From Actinomycetota bacterium (GTDB taxonomy: Bacteria > Actinomycetota > Acidimicrobiia > Acidimicrobiales > Iamiaceae), in contig JAFDWI010000228.1 in assembly GCA_018268545.1 (NCBI GenBank), positions 1 through 6,071 on the forward strand: a stretch of DNA of 6,071 bases, read 5' to 3'. Position numbers and translations under genes: made by a program. This document shows, piece after piece, positions 1 through 5,815 of this stretch (position 1 is its first letter; the number at the start of each line of letters is the position of its first letter). The notes beneath the pieces are model-generated. The model saw only the letters and a program-made list of their open reading frames with translations, made no database searches and was not told the DNA's origin.

Positions 1-2
1 CG

Positions 3-161
3 GCGCAGGCAGCTGCAATCGCGATCGTCGCGATGATCGCTACGGCCGGGAGGAAGGGGGATCGACGCGGCGATGCCACGATCGTCGAGCGTACGCGCGC
101 TCGAGCAGGTGCAGGTGCCCGACCATCGATTCACCTTCCCCACTTGGAGATCATCGGTTGA
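3..161 (+). CDS. C-terminal fragment of a possible membrane protein
   Basis: This reading frame enters from the left edge and ends at a TGA at 159-161, leaving 52 residues. The first part is hydrophobic (AAAIAIVAMIAT), followed at once by a strongly basic and acidic stretch (GRKGDRRGD) and an Arg/Ala-rich tail. That is the usual look of a last transmembrane helix followed by a cytoplasmic tail, as in many transporters. No family motif is visible, so the function is unknown. Third-position GC is only moderate over these codons, weaker than in the genes downstream, so coding status is uncertain. The alternative is that the whole stretch is non-coding. If real, the gene ends 194 bp before the next start and is probably a separate transcription unit. 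Confidence 0.35.
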   Translation, partial: AQAAAIAIVAMIATAGRKGDRRGDATIVERTRARAGAGARPSIHLPHLEIIG

Positions 162-280
162 ATGTCGGACACGCTTCTGAGGGTGGTCGTGTGTCGGTGC
201 CCGGCCGGAGGTGATGTCGAGGCGTCGGTCCGGACATGTCGTACGATCGCCGACCTCGATCAGGATGTCGTGCGGCCTCC

Positions 281-310
281 TTGGGGATGCCCGACGACAC
301 GACCTAGAAT
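281..310 (+). promoter_or_regulatory. Sigma-70-type promoter for the SDR-fadE30 unit
   Basis: TTGGGG at 281-286 matches the first three bases of a -35 box. After 18 bp, TAGAAT at 305-310 matches the -10 consensus TATAAT at five of six positions. Transcription would start near 317, giving a leader of about 40 nt that contains the purine-rich GAGG-AAAGG (337-345) ahead of the ATG at 356. This is the best promoter match in the window. It is directly overlapped by the palindrome at 306-330. The assignment rests on consensus matching only. Confidence 0.5.
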
Positions 311-330
311 CTGACGGTTCGTCAGATTCT
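306..330. promoter_or_regulatory. Palindromic operator over the -10 box
   Basis: Two perfect 11-bp arms, AGAATCTGACG (306-316) and CGTCAGATTCT (320-330), flank a 3-bp centre, GTT. The dyad covers the -10 hexamer and the expected transcription start, the classic place for a repressor that blocks polymerase. Arm length and spacing suit a TetR-family homodimer, which fits regulation of acyl-CoA or steroid catabolic genes by a CoA-thioester or similar ligand. It does not resemble the KstR box (TAGAAC...GTTCTA type) or the KstR2 box (CAAG...CTTG core), so a different regulator is implied. As RNA it would lie mostly upstream of or across the start site, so a terminator role is unlikely. The regulator gene is not in the window. 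Confidence 0.6.
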
Positions 331-355
331 CGTAGCGAGGAAAGGCACACCAGCC

Positions 356-1264
356 ATGGGCATGTTGGACGGCAAGGTCGCGATCGTCACCGGAGCCGGG
401 CACGGCATCGGCCGGGGGCACGCCCTCGAACTCGCCAAGCACGGTGCCAAGGTCGTCGTCAACGATCTGGGGACCACCGTCAGCGGCGAGGGCCACGGCA
501 AGGACGCGGACCTCACCGTCGACATCATCGAGGGTCGCGGTGGCGAGGCGGTCGGCAACTACGACAACGTCGCCGACTACGAGGGTGCGGGCCGCATGGT
601 CGCCCAGGCGGTCGACACCTACGGGCGCCTCGACATCCTCGTGAACAACGCCGGGATCGTACGGGACTCGGCGATCTGGAACATGGACGAGGCTGACTTC
701 GACTCGGTCATCGCCGTGCACCTCAAAGGCACCTGGGCACCGTCCAAGCACGCCGCGATCCACTGGCGGGAGCGTTCCAAGTCGGGCGAGACCTTCACCG
801 GCCGCATCATCAACACCACCTCCGGTGCGGGCCTCACCGGCAACTTCGGCCAGTCCAACTATGCGACCGCAAAGGCCGGGATCGCCGGGATGACCCTCAC
901 CCTGAGCCTCGAGCTCTACAAGATGGGCGTGACCGTCAACTGTGTGGGTCCCGCGGCCGCCACCCGGATCACCGGAACGATGCCGGGTGCGCCGAAGGTC
1001 ATCGAGGCCGACGAGGTTCCCGAGGACGAGTTCAACCCGATGGACCCGTCCACCTCCTCACCGCTCGTCGCCTGGTTGGCAAGTGACGAATCGCAGCTCG
1101 TGACCGGCCAGATCATCCGTGCCGTCGGTGAGCGCATCATCCTCATGGAGGGCTGGCGCGACGGCGCGACGATCACGACCAAGAAGCGCTGGGACCCCAC
1201 CAAGCTCGGCCAACAGCTTGCGACCGACGTGTTCGGAACTCGGGCCCCGGGTCTGCGGTACTGA
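356..1264 (+). CDS. SDR-family dehydrogenase, Rv3548c-like
   Basis: A 302-residue short-chain dehydrogenase, probably cytosolic and NAD-dependent. The Rossmann glycine motif TGAGHGIG is at residues 12-19. Asp37 ends the second beta strand (VVVNDLG), which usually selects NAD over NADP. NNAG is at 97-100, and the catalytic set Ser156, Tyr169 and Lys173 (YATAK) is complete. It is about 50 residues longer than a minimal SDR, with a WRDG...KRWDP tail also seen in Rv3548c and in the dehydrogenase part of peroxisomal multifunctional enzymes. From memory it resembles M. tuberculosis Rv3548c (KstR2 regulon) along its length. Sitting 25 bp before fadE30, it could oxidise the 3-hydroxyacyl-CoA in side-chain beta-oxidation of a steroid fragment; this role is inferred. 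The ATG at 356 is preferred because a purine-rich AGGAAAGG lies about 10 nt upstream; the ATG at 362 is possible. Family certain, substrate not. Confidence 0.9.
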   Translation: MGMLDGKVAIVTGAGHGIGRGHALELAKHGAKVVVNDLGTTVSGEGHGKDADLTVDIIEGRGGEAVGNYDNVADYEGAGRMVAQAVDTYGRLDILVNNAGIVRDSAIWNMDEADFDSVIAVHLKGTWAPSKHAAIHWRERSKSGETFTGRIINTTSGAGLTGNFGQSNYATAKAGIAGMTLTLSLELYKMGVTVNCVGPAAATRITGTMPGAPKVIEADEVPEDEFNPMDPSTSSPLVAWLASDESQLVTGQIIRAVGERIILMEGWRDGATITTKKRWDPTKLGQQLATDVFGTRAPGLRY

Positions 1265-1289
1265 TCCGCACGTCGCTCGACACGACGAC

Positions 1290-2495
1290 ATGGATCTGGG
1301 ATTCAGCGACGACGACGAGGCCTTCCGCGCCGAGGCGCGTTCCTGGCTGACCGCGCAACTCGACGGACCGCACGCGGTCGTGCGCGGCCGGGGCGGTCCG
1401 GGTGACGAGCACGCACTGTTCGACGAGAGGCTGGCGTGGGAACACTCCCTCGCCGCGGCGGGGCGCACATGTGTGGGCTGGCCCGTCGAGCACGGTGGGC
1501 AGGGCCTGTCGCTGCACCGTCAGGTCATCTGGTACGAGGAGTACGCCCGCGCCGGTGGACCCGGGCGGCTCGGCCACATCGGGGAGACCCTGCTCGGCCC
1601 GACGCTGATCCACTTCGGTTCGCCCGACCAGCAGCAGCGGTTCCTTCCCGGGATCGTGGCGGGCACCGAGATGTGGGCGCAGGGCTATTCCGAACCGAAC
1701 GCCGGGTCGGACCTCGCCAATGTGCAGACCACCGCGGTGCGCGACGGCGACGACTGGGTGGTGACGGGTCAGAAGGTGTGGACGTCGCTGGCGCACTGGG
1801 CGCAGTGGGCGTTCGTGCTGTGCCGCACCGACCGGGACGCCCCCAAACACAAGGGTCTGAGCTATCTGCTCGTTCCACTCGACCAGCCCGGTGTCGAGAT
1901 CCGCCCCATCCGACAGGTCACGGGTTCCTCGGAGTTCAACGAGGTGTTCTTCGACGAGGCCCGCACCTCGGCCGACAACATCGTCGGTGCACCCGGGGAC
2001 GGCTGGAAGGTCGCCAACGGGACCCTGGCGTTCGAGCGGGGCGCCTCCACCCTCGGCCAGCAGCTGACCTTCACCAACCACCTCCAAGGCGTGATCGACG
2101 CGGCTCGTCGGCGTGGTCTGCTGGAGGATCCGGTGGTCCGTCAGCGCATCACCGACGCCTGGCTGAAGCTGCGGATCATGCGCTTCACCACGCTGCGGGT
2201 GCTCTCTTCGGATGCAGCGTCGCTCAGCCCGGAGGCGATGATCACCAAGCTGTACTGGGCCACCTGGCATCGTGACCTGGGTGAGCTCGCCATGGATGTG
2301 CTGGGTGCGGAAGGCCTCGACTGGTCCGCGCACGACTCGGACGACCCCGAGCGACTCACCCCGTTGCACCAGCTGTTCCTGTTCAGCCGATCCGACACGA
2401 TCTACGCGGGATCCAACGAGATCCAACGCAACATCATCTCCGAACGTGGTCTCGGCCTGCCCCGGGAACCCCGTCCGACACCCACCACGACGTAG
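1290..2495 (+). CDS. fadE30: Acyl-CoA dehydrogenase, FadE30-like (steroid degradation)
   Basis: A 401-residue FAD-dependent acyl-CoA dehydrogenase of normal length. Visible landmarks are the N-terminal helical part with GWPVEHGG (63-70) and the flavin/substrate signature QGYSEPNAGSDLA (131-143). KVWTSLAH follows at 162-169, then the FNEVFFD strand (216-222), FERG (248-251) and the C-terminal IYAGSNEIQRNI (371-382). The residue after Tyr372 is Ala, not the Glu used as base in medium-chain enzymes, so Glu249 in FERG is the likely base, as in isovaleryl- and long-chain enzymes. Many blocks match remembered M. tuberculosis FadE30 (Rv3560c), including SYLLVPLDQPGV and DTIYxGSNEIQRNII. FadE30 dehydrogenates the propionyl side chain of 5-hydroxy-HIP-CoA in steroid C/D-ring degradation. 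In M. tuberculosis fadE30 also precedes ipdF. The ATG at 1290 gives the family N-terminus; no clear Shine-Dalgarno is present, so coupling to the upstream SDR 25 bp away is plausible. Confidence 0.85.
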   Translation: MDLGFSDDDEAFRAEARSWLTAQLDGPHAVVRGRGGPGDEHALFDERLAWEHSLAAAGRTCVGWPVEHGGQGLSLHRQVIWYEEYARAGGPGRLGHIGETLLGPTLIHFGSPDQQQRFLPGIVAGTEMWAQGYSEPNAGSDLANVQTTAVRDGDDWVVTGQKVWTSLAHWAQWAFVLCRTDRDAPKHKGLSYLLVPLDQPGVEIRPIRQVTGSSEFNEVFFDEARTSADNIVGAPGDGWKVANGTLAFERGASTLGQQLTFTNHLQGVIDAARRRGLLEDPVVRQRITDAWLKLRIMRFTTLRVLSSDAASLSPEAMITKLYWATWHRDLGELAMDVLGAEGLDWSAHDSDDPERLTPLHQLFLFSRSDTIYAGSNEIQRNIISERGLGLPREPRPTPTTT

Positions 2496-2536
2496 CCCGA
2501 CCAATCGTCCCACTCTCCGCCCGCTCCCACCTGGTT

Positions 2537-2602
2537 CCCTCTCGAACCGCGGGAGGATACCTGGGTATATCCCCGGTAACCTCCCGAAGTTCGGTTCGAG
2601 GG
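2537..2602. promoter_or_regulatory. Long interrupted dyad between fadE30 and ipdF
   Basis: Nested inverted-repeat arms are centred on T2568. From outside inward the pairs are CCCT/AGGG (2537-2540 with 2599-2602), CGAACCG/CGGTTCG (2543-2549 with 2592-2598), CGGGAGG/CCTCCCG (2550-2556 with 2580-2586), TACC/GGTA (2558-2561 with 2575-2578) and GGG/CCC (2563-2565 with 2571-2573). The loop is TATAT. Only two single mismatches, a 2-nt bulge on the left and a 5-nt bulge (2587-2591) on the right interrupt about 25 pairs. There is no T-run after it, so it is not a standard intrinsic terminator. It could be an operator for the ipdF unit, an RNA hairpin that attenuates or protects transcript ends, or a small repeat element. 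It begins 41 bp after the fadE30 stop and ends 33 bp before the ipdF ATG. Confidence 0.7.
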
Positions 2603-2625
2603 CGGAGACGATGCTCGAATCGAAT

Positions 2626-2630
2626 GGAGA
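2626..2630 (+). promoter_or_regulatory. Ribosome binding site choosing the ipdF start
   Basis: GGAGA lies 5 nt before the ATG at 2636. It begins inside an in-frame ATG at 2624, so that earlier codon cannot use it, and nothing comparably placed serves 2624 (a GGAG at 2604-2607 is about 16 nt away). This makes 2636 (protein beginning MAKNP) the better start, giving a 261-residue protein. Confidence 0.65.
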
Positions 2631-2635
2631 ATCCC

Positions 2636-3421
2636 ATGGCGAAGAACCCGACACCCGACTACGTGCCCGGACACGGGCTGCTCGCCGACCGGAACGTGGT
2701 GGTCACCGCCGCGGCCGGTACCGGGATCGGCTACGCGGTCGCACGGCGTTGCGCGGAAGAAGGCGCCCGTGTGCTGATCAGCGACATCCATGAGCGCCGC
2801 CTCGCCGAAGCGGCCGAACGACTCGAAGCCGAAACCGGCCGGCGACCCGAGTCGGTGTTGTGCAACGTGACCGTGCAGGGTGATGTCGACGCGTTGTTCG
2901 CATCGGCGGTCGACATGCTCGGTCACATCGACGTGCTGATCAACAACGCGGGGCTCGGTGGCACGGCGAACCTGGTCGACATGACCGACGAGCAGTGGCA
3001 TGTCGTGCTCGACGTCACCCTGAACGGGACGTTCCGGGCGACGCGCGCCGCATTGCAGCACATGATGCCCCGAGGTGCCGGCGTGATCGTCAACAACGCT
3101 TCGGTACTCGGATGGCGCGCCCAAGCCGGTCAAGCGCACTACGCCGCAGCAAAGGCAGGCGTCATGGCGTTGACCCGTTGCGCGGCGATCGAGGCCGCCG
3201 AGGCCGGGGTTCGGATCAACGCGGTTGCCCCGAGCCTGGCGATGCATCCATTCCTTGCAAAGGTCACGTCCGATGACCTGCTCGCCGACCTCGAAGCCAG
3301 AGAAGCGTTCGGTCGCGCGGCTGCTCCTTGGGAAGTCGCGAACACGATGGTGTTCCTGGCGAGCGACTACTCGAGCTACCTGACCGGTGAGGTCATCTCG
3401 GTGTCGTCCCAACATCCCTGA
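2636..3421 (+). CDS. ipdF: IpdF-like SDR, steroid C/D-ring degradation
   Basis: A 261-residue cytosolic short-chain dehydrogenase. The nucleotide loop reads TAAAGTGIG (24-32), with Ala in place of the usual first Gly, as I recall for M. tuberculosis IpdF. Asp50 after the second strand suggests NAD(H). NNAG is at 103-106 and the catalytic Ser156, Tyr169 and Lys173 (YAAAK) are present. Long blocks match remembered Rv3559c (IpdF): GHGLL near the N-terminus, NNASVLGWRAQ (153-163), HYAAAKAGVMALTRC (168-182), EAFGRAA-PWEVA and the terminal SSYLTGEVISVS-QHP. IpdF belongs to the pathway that degrades the last two steroid rings. It is thought to oxidise the 5-hydroxyl of the bicyclic CoA thioester left after side-chain removal (5-OH-HIC-CoA to HIEC-CoA), although databases name it a reductase. 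It follows fadE30, as in M. tuberculosis, but here across a 140-bp gap containing a dyad, so it may be separately controlled. The family match is strong. Confidence 0.9.
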   Translation: MAKNPTPDYVPGHGLLADRNVVVTAAAGTGIGYAVARRCAEEGARVLISDIHERRLAEAAERLEAETGRRPESVLCNVTVQGDVDALFASAVDMLGHIDVLINNAGLGGTANLVDMTDEQWHVVLDVTLNGTFRATRAALQHMMPRGAGVIVNNASVLGWRAQAGQAHYAAAKAGVMALTRCAAIEAAEAGVRINAVAPSLAMHPFLAKVTSDDLLADLEAREAFGRAAAPWEVANTMVFLASDYSSYLTGEVISVSSQHP

Positions 3422-3437
3422 TCGACAGCACGCCTCG

Positions 3438-3464
3438 GCCCGCAGCGGTAGCATCCCGGCGGGC
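3438..3464 (+). promoter_or_regulatory. Hairpin abutting the start codon of the c-di-GMP gene
   Basis: GCCCGC (3438-3443) and GCGGGC (3459-3464) form a perfect 6-bp all-GC stem with a 15-nt loop, ending one base before the ATG at 3466. The only G-rich candidate for ribosome binding (GGCGGG, 3458-3463) is in the right arm, so the stem could mask translation initiation if the mRNA starts upstream. A TAGCAT hexamer (3449-3454) inside the loop fits an actinobacterial -10 (TANNNT). If it is used, the message would start near 3461 and the stem could not form. Both readings are inference. Confidence 0.35.
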
Positions 3465-3465
3465 T

Positions 3466-5805
3466 ATGACCAACGGAAGCGACGAGGCGGCACCGTTCGA
3501 GGAGAGCCGTTCGCAGAGCGCGGCGCCGATCACCGGGGCGTCCATCGACCCGACGCGCCTGCATGCCGCGCTTGCCGGGGTTTCCGATGCGATCATCGGC
3601 TGCGACGCGCTCGGGCGGATAGTTTTCGTCGGCGGGGCGAGTGTCGCCCTGCTGGGGTACGACCCGGAGTCGCTGACGAACCAGCACTTTTCGGCTTTCG
3701 TCGAGCCGTCCGAGCTCGATCGCGTCGCCGCGTCGATCGCTCGGTGGCATGAACGGCGCGGCATGCCGGTCGGTGCGGATGTCGCGATTCGCTGTGCCGA
3801 CGGGAGGTTTCGTCGGTTCCACTATGTGACCCGGTTCGGTGACGGCCTGTTCGGGGACGGGAGCTTCCTCGTCACCCTCATCCCCGACGCAGAGAGCGGC
3901 CGTGCGAGTTTCCCGAGCCCCGCGCCGGTCGAGAGCGAGGAACGAATTTCGAGGATCGCTGCCACGTTCCTCGATTCGGATCCTGACGGTTTCGCTGCCG
4001 CACTCGACGCCGCGGTTCGTGAACTCTCGGGTATGCCGGTCGTCACCCGGATCACCGTGTGGGTCGGGCGTGAGGGGCGCCTGGACCGGACGGCCTGGTG
4101 GGATGCCTCCGCCGACGCGCCGATCGGGCCGCCTCCGCGCGAACTGTTCGTCGATGCGCTGCCCATGGCGCGGGACCTGTTGGCGGGCAAGGAGGTTCGT
4201 CTTCGCCTCCCCGACGAGATCGACCCCGCGTACGTGATGGAGCGCAAGATGTTCGACGCGTCCGGGAGCTTGTCGGTTCTCGCCGTCCCGCTGCGGGCCG
4301 GTGGCACCGTCCTGGGTTTTGTCGTGCTCGAATCGACGTTGCACCATGTCGGCTTTGCGGCGACGCACGTCGCGACGGTCCGGGCGGCGAGTTCGATCAT
4401 CGCGGCGGCCATGCTGCGCGGTGCCGCGCAGGAGGAACTGCTCGAGCGGAGCCGCAGCGATCCGATCACGGGGTTCTCGAACCGCTGGGCCGCACGCACC
4501 GACCTCCAGGAGATGTTGGATGCGCTCGACGTCGATGCCGACATCGATGCCGATGCCGATGCCGACGCCGGTGCGGACATGGCATCGGGTATCGGTGTCG
4601 TCGAGATCGACCTGGAACGGTTCCGGTTGGTCAACGAGGCGCTGGGTCATCAGGCGGGCGACGAATTGCTCCATGAGGTCGCGTCGCGCCTGGCGCGGTC
4701 GGTCCCCGAACGTGCCCGCTTGGCGCGCCTCAGCGCGGACGAGTTCCTCGTCCTCATCCCCGACGTCGAGGACGAGGCGACACTTCTCGCGTCGACCAGG
4801 AAGTTGCTCGAGGTGTTCGACGTGCCGTTCCCGATCGGCGATTCTGCGACATCCATGCGCGCACGTGCGGGTGCGCTCTTCCTGTCACCGGGTGAATCGC
4901 CGAAGCCGAACGCGACCGAGGTGCTGCGGCGGATCGACAACATCGTCGATCGCGCAAAGCAGACCGGCGCGACGATCGGAACCGCGGATCCGGCACAGGA
5001 CACGCAGCTCCGGCGCCTCCGCCGGATCGCCGAGATCGAGCATGCACTCGATCTCGGCGAACTCGTGCCGTATTTCCAGGCCGAATGGGAACTGCCCTCC
5101 GGACGGGTGATCGGCGCCGAGGCCCTGTTGCGATGGCTCCACCCGAGCGAAGGGGTCGTCGGTGCCGACGAGGTGATACCTCTGGCCGAGTCCGCCGGTC
5201 TCATCGATCGGATCGGTCGCCATGTGCTGGTCGAAGCGTGCCGCACCGCGCTCGGCTGGGTTGCCGATCACGAAGGTTTCGTGCTGCGGGTGAACGTCTC
5301 GGCGCGTCAACTTCGGAGCAGCGACTTCGCAGCGGACATCGCCGACATCCTCGAGGAAACCGGCTTTCCCGCGCGCTCGCTGTGCATCGAATTGACCGAG
5401 TCGACGCTGCTCGACGAACCGGGTGCTTCGAGGCGCCAGTTTGCGCGACTCCGCAAGTTGGGGGTCGGTCTCGCCATCGACGACTTCGGAACCGGCTACT
5501 CGTCGATCCTGCAACTCAAGGAGTTGCCGCTGTCGTCGATCAAGATCGATCAACGATTCGTTGCCGGTGTCGCCGAGGATCCGAGCGATCGGGCGATCGT
5601 GGAGGCGACCCTCGAGCTGGCGCGTGCGTTCGGCGTGACCGCGACGGCCGAAGGTGTCGAGACCGACGCGCAGCGCCGCACCCTCGCCGAACTCGGTTGT
5701 ACCCGGGTCCAGGGATTTCTGTTCTCCCGACCCGAGCCGGCAACGGAGTTCGCCGCGCGCCTCGTGCCGGCAGGCAGTTCCTCGTCCGAGGGCGGCGGCC
5801 GGTAA
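3466..5805 (+). CDS. PAS-GAF-GGDEF-EAL protein, probable c-di-GMP phosphodiesterase
   Basis: A 779-residue soluble signalling protein with no signal peptide or membrane segment. A PAS domain spans about residues 28-140 and a GAF-like domain about 158-318. A GGDEF domain spans about 328-508 (DPITGFSNR at 332-340) and an EAL domain about 520-768. The GGDEF active-site loop is degenerate: SADEF at 423-427, with both glycines replaced and no RxxD inhibitory site in front. Asp382, Asn390 and Asp399, used for metal or GTP binding, remain. The EAL site looks complete: E552-A-L, N610, E642, D672-D673 in DDFGTGYSS, K693, E729 and Q749. This suggests that it degrades c-di-GMP to pGpG, with the GGDEF part perhaps sensing GTP as in Caulobacter CC3396. 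PAS and GAF ligands cannot be told from sequence. An acidic Asp-Ala repeat interrupts the GGDEF domain at 355-371. It lies 44 bp after ipdF and 10 bp before a MaoC gene, an unusual place for such a regulator. Confidence 0.92.
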   Translation: MTNGSDEAAPFEESRSQSAAPITGASIDPTRLHAALAGVSDAIIGCDALGRIVFVGGASVALLGYDPESLTNQHFSAFVEPSELDRVAASIARWHERRGMPVGADVAIRCADGRFRRFHYVTRFGDGLFGDGSFLVTLIPDAESGRASFPSPAPVESEERISRIAATFLDSDPDGFAAALDAAVRELSGMPVVTRITVWVGREGRLDRTAWWDASADAPIGPPPRELFVDALPMARDLLAGKEVRLRLPDEIDPAYVMERKMFDASGSLSVLAVPLRAGGTVLGFVVLESTLHHVGFAATHVATVRAASSIIAAAMLRGAAQEELLERSRSDPITGFSNRWAARTDLQEMLDALDVDADIDADADADAGADMASGIGVVEIDLERFRLVNEALGHQAGDELLHEVASRLARSVPERARLARLSADEFLVLIPDVEDEATLLASTRKLLEVFDVPFPIGDSATSMRARAGALFLSPGESPKPNATEVLRRIDNIVDRAKQTGATIGTADPAQDTQLRRLRRIAEIEHALDLGELVPYFQAEWELPSGRVIGAEALLRWLHPSEGVVGADEVIPLAESAGLIDRIGRHVLVEACRTALGWVADHEGFVLRVNVSARQLRSSDFAADIADILEETGFPARSLCIELTESTLLDEPGASRRQFARLRKLGVGLAIDDFGTGYSSILQLKELPLSSIKIDQRFVAGVAEDPSDRAIVEATLELARAFGVTATAEGVETDAQRRTLAELGCTRVQGFLFSRPEPATEFAARLVPAGSSSSEGGGR
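4534..4569 (+). repeat. GATGCC hexanucleotide tandem repeat inside the GGDEF coding region
   Basis: Six hexamer units run in phase with the codons. Four are exact GATGCC (4534-4539, 4546-4551, 4552-4557, 4558-4563). Two are variants: GACATC at 4540-4545 and GACGCC at 4564-4569. They encode alternating Asp and Ala/Ile (residues 357-368) between the first helix and first metal-binding strand of the GGDEF domain. Because the unit is two codons, slippage changes protein length without breaking the frame. Confidence 0.85.
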
Positions 5806-5808
5806 CTT
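5803..5808 (+). promoter_or_regulatory. Possible leaderless -10 box for the MaoC gene
   Basis: TAACTT fits the actinobacterial -10 pattern TANNNT. With 7 bases between it and the ATG at 5816, transcription would start at or within a base of the start codon, producing a leaderless message. No Shine-Dalgarno sequence precedes this ATG, which agrees with leaderless translation. The box overlaps the TAA stop of the preceding gene. No good -35 box is visible (TTCCTC at 5778-5783 is weak and spaced at 19 bp), so a simple co-transcription model remains possible. Confidence 0.35.
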
Positions 5809-5815
5809 GCCTCTC

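Noticed and set aside
40..126. A 28-codon minus-strand frame with an AAGGTGA sequence before its ATG
   Set aside because: It is very short, resembles no known protein, and overlaps the more plausible plus-strand membrane-protein tail. A ribosome-site-like string alone is weak evidence in such DNA.
1119..1289. Upstream extension of the acyl-CoA dehydrogenase to an ATG at 1119
   Set aside because: The extra 57 residues overlap the end of the first SDR gene and do not resemble the family. The ATG at 1290 gives the normal N-terminus and length.
2592..2602. GGTTCGA string resembling the T-arm of a tRNA
   Set aside because: No acceptor, D or anticodon arms can be laid out around it; the string is explained by the large dyad.
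2537..2602. Intrinsic terminator after fadE30
   Set aside because: The stem is long, but no T-rich tail follows on either strand, so I kept it as an unassigned regulatory dyad.
2496..2635. Search for a KstR2-type box (CAAG...CTTG) upstream of ipdF
   Set aside because: No such core is present in the gap; only the unrelated TACC/GGTA dyad is seen.
1173..2654. A 493-codon open frame on the minus strand, antisense to fadE30
   Set aside because: It lies opposite a clear acyl-CoA dehydrogenase with full family motifs. Its translation is Arg/Gly/Val-rich with no recognisable domain, as expected from high-GC antisense frames.
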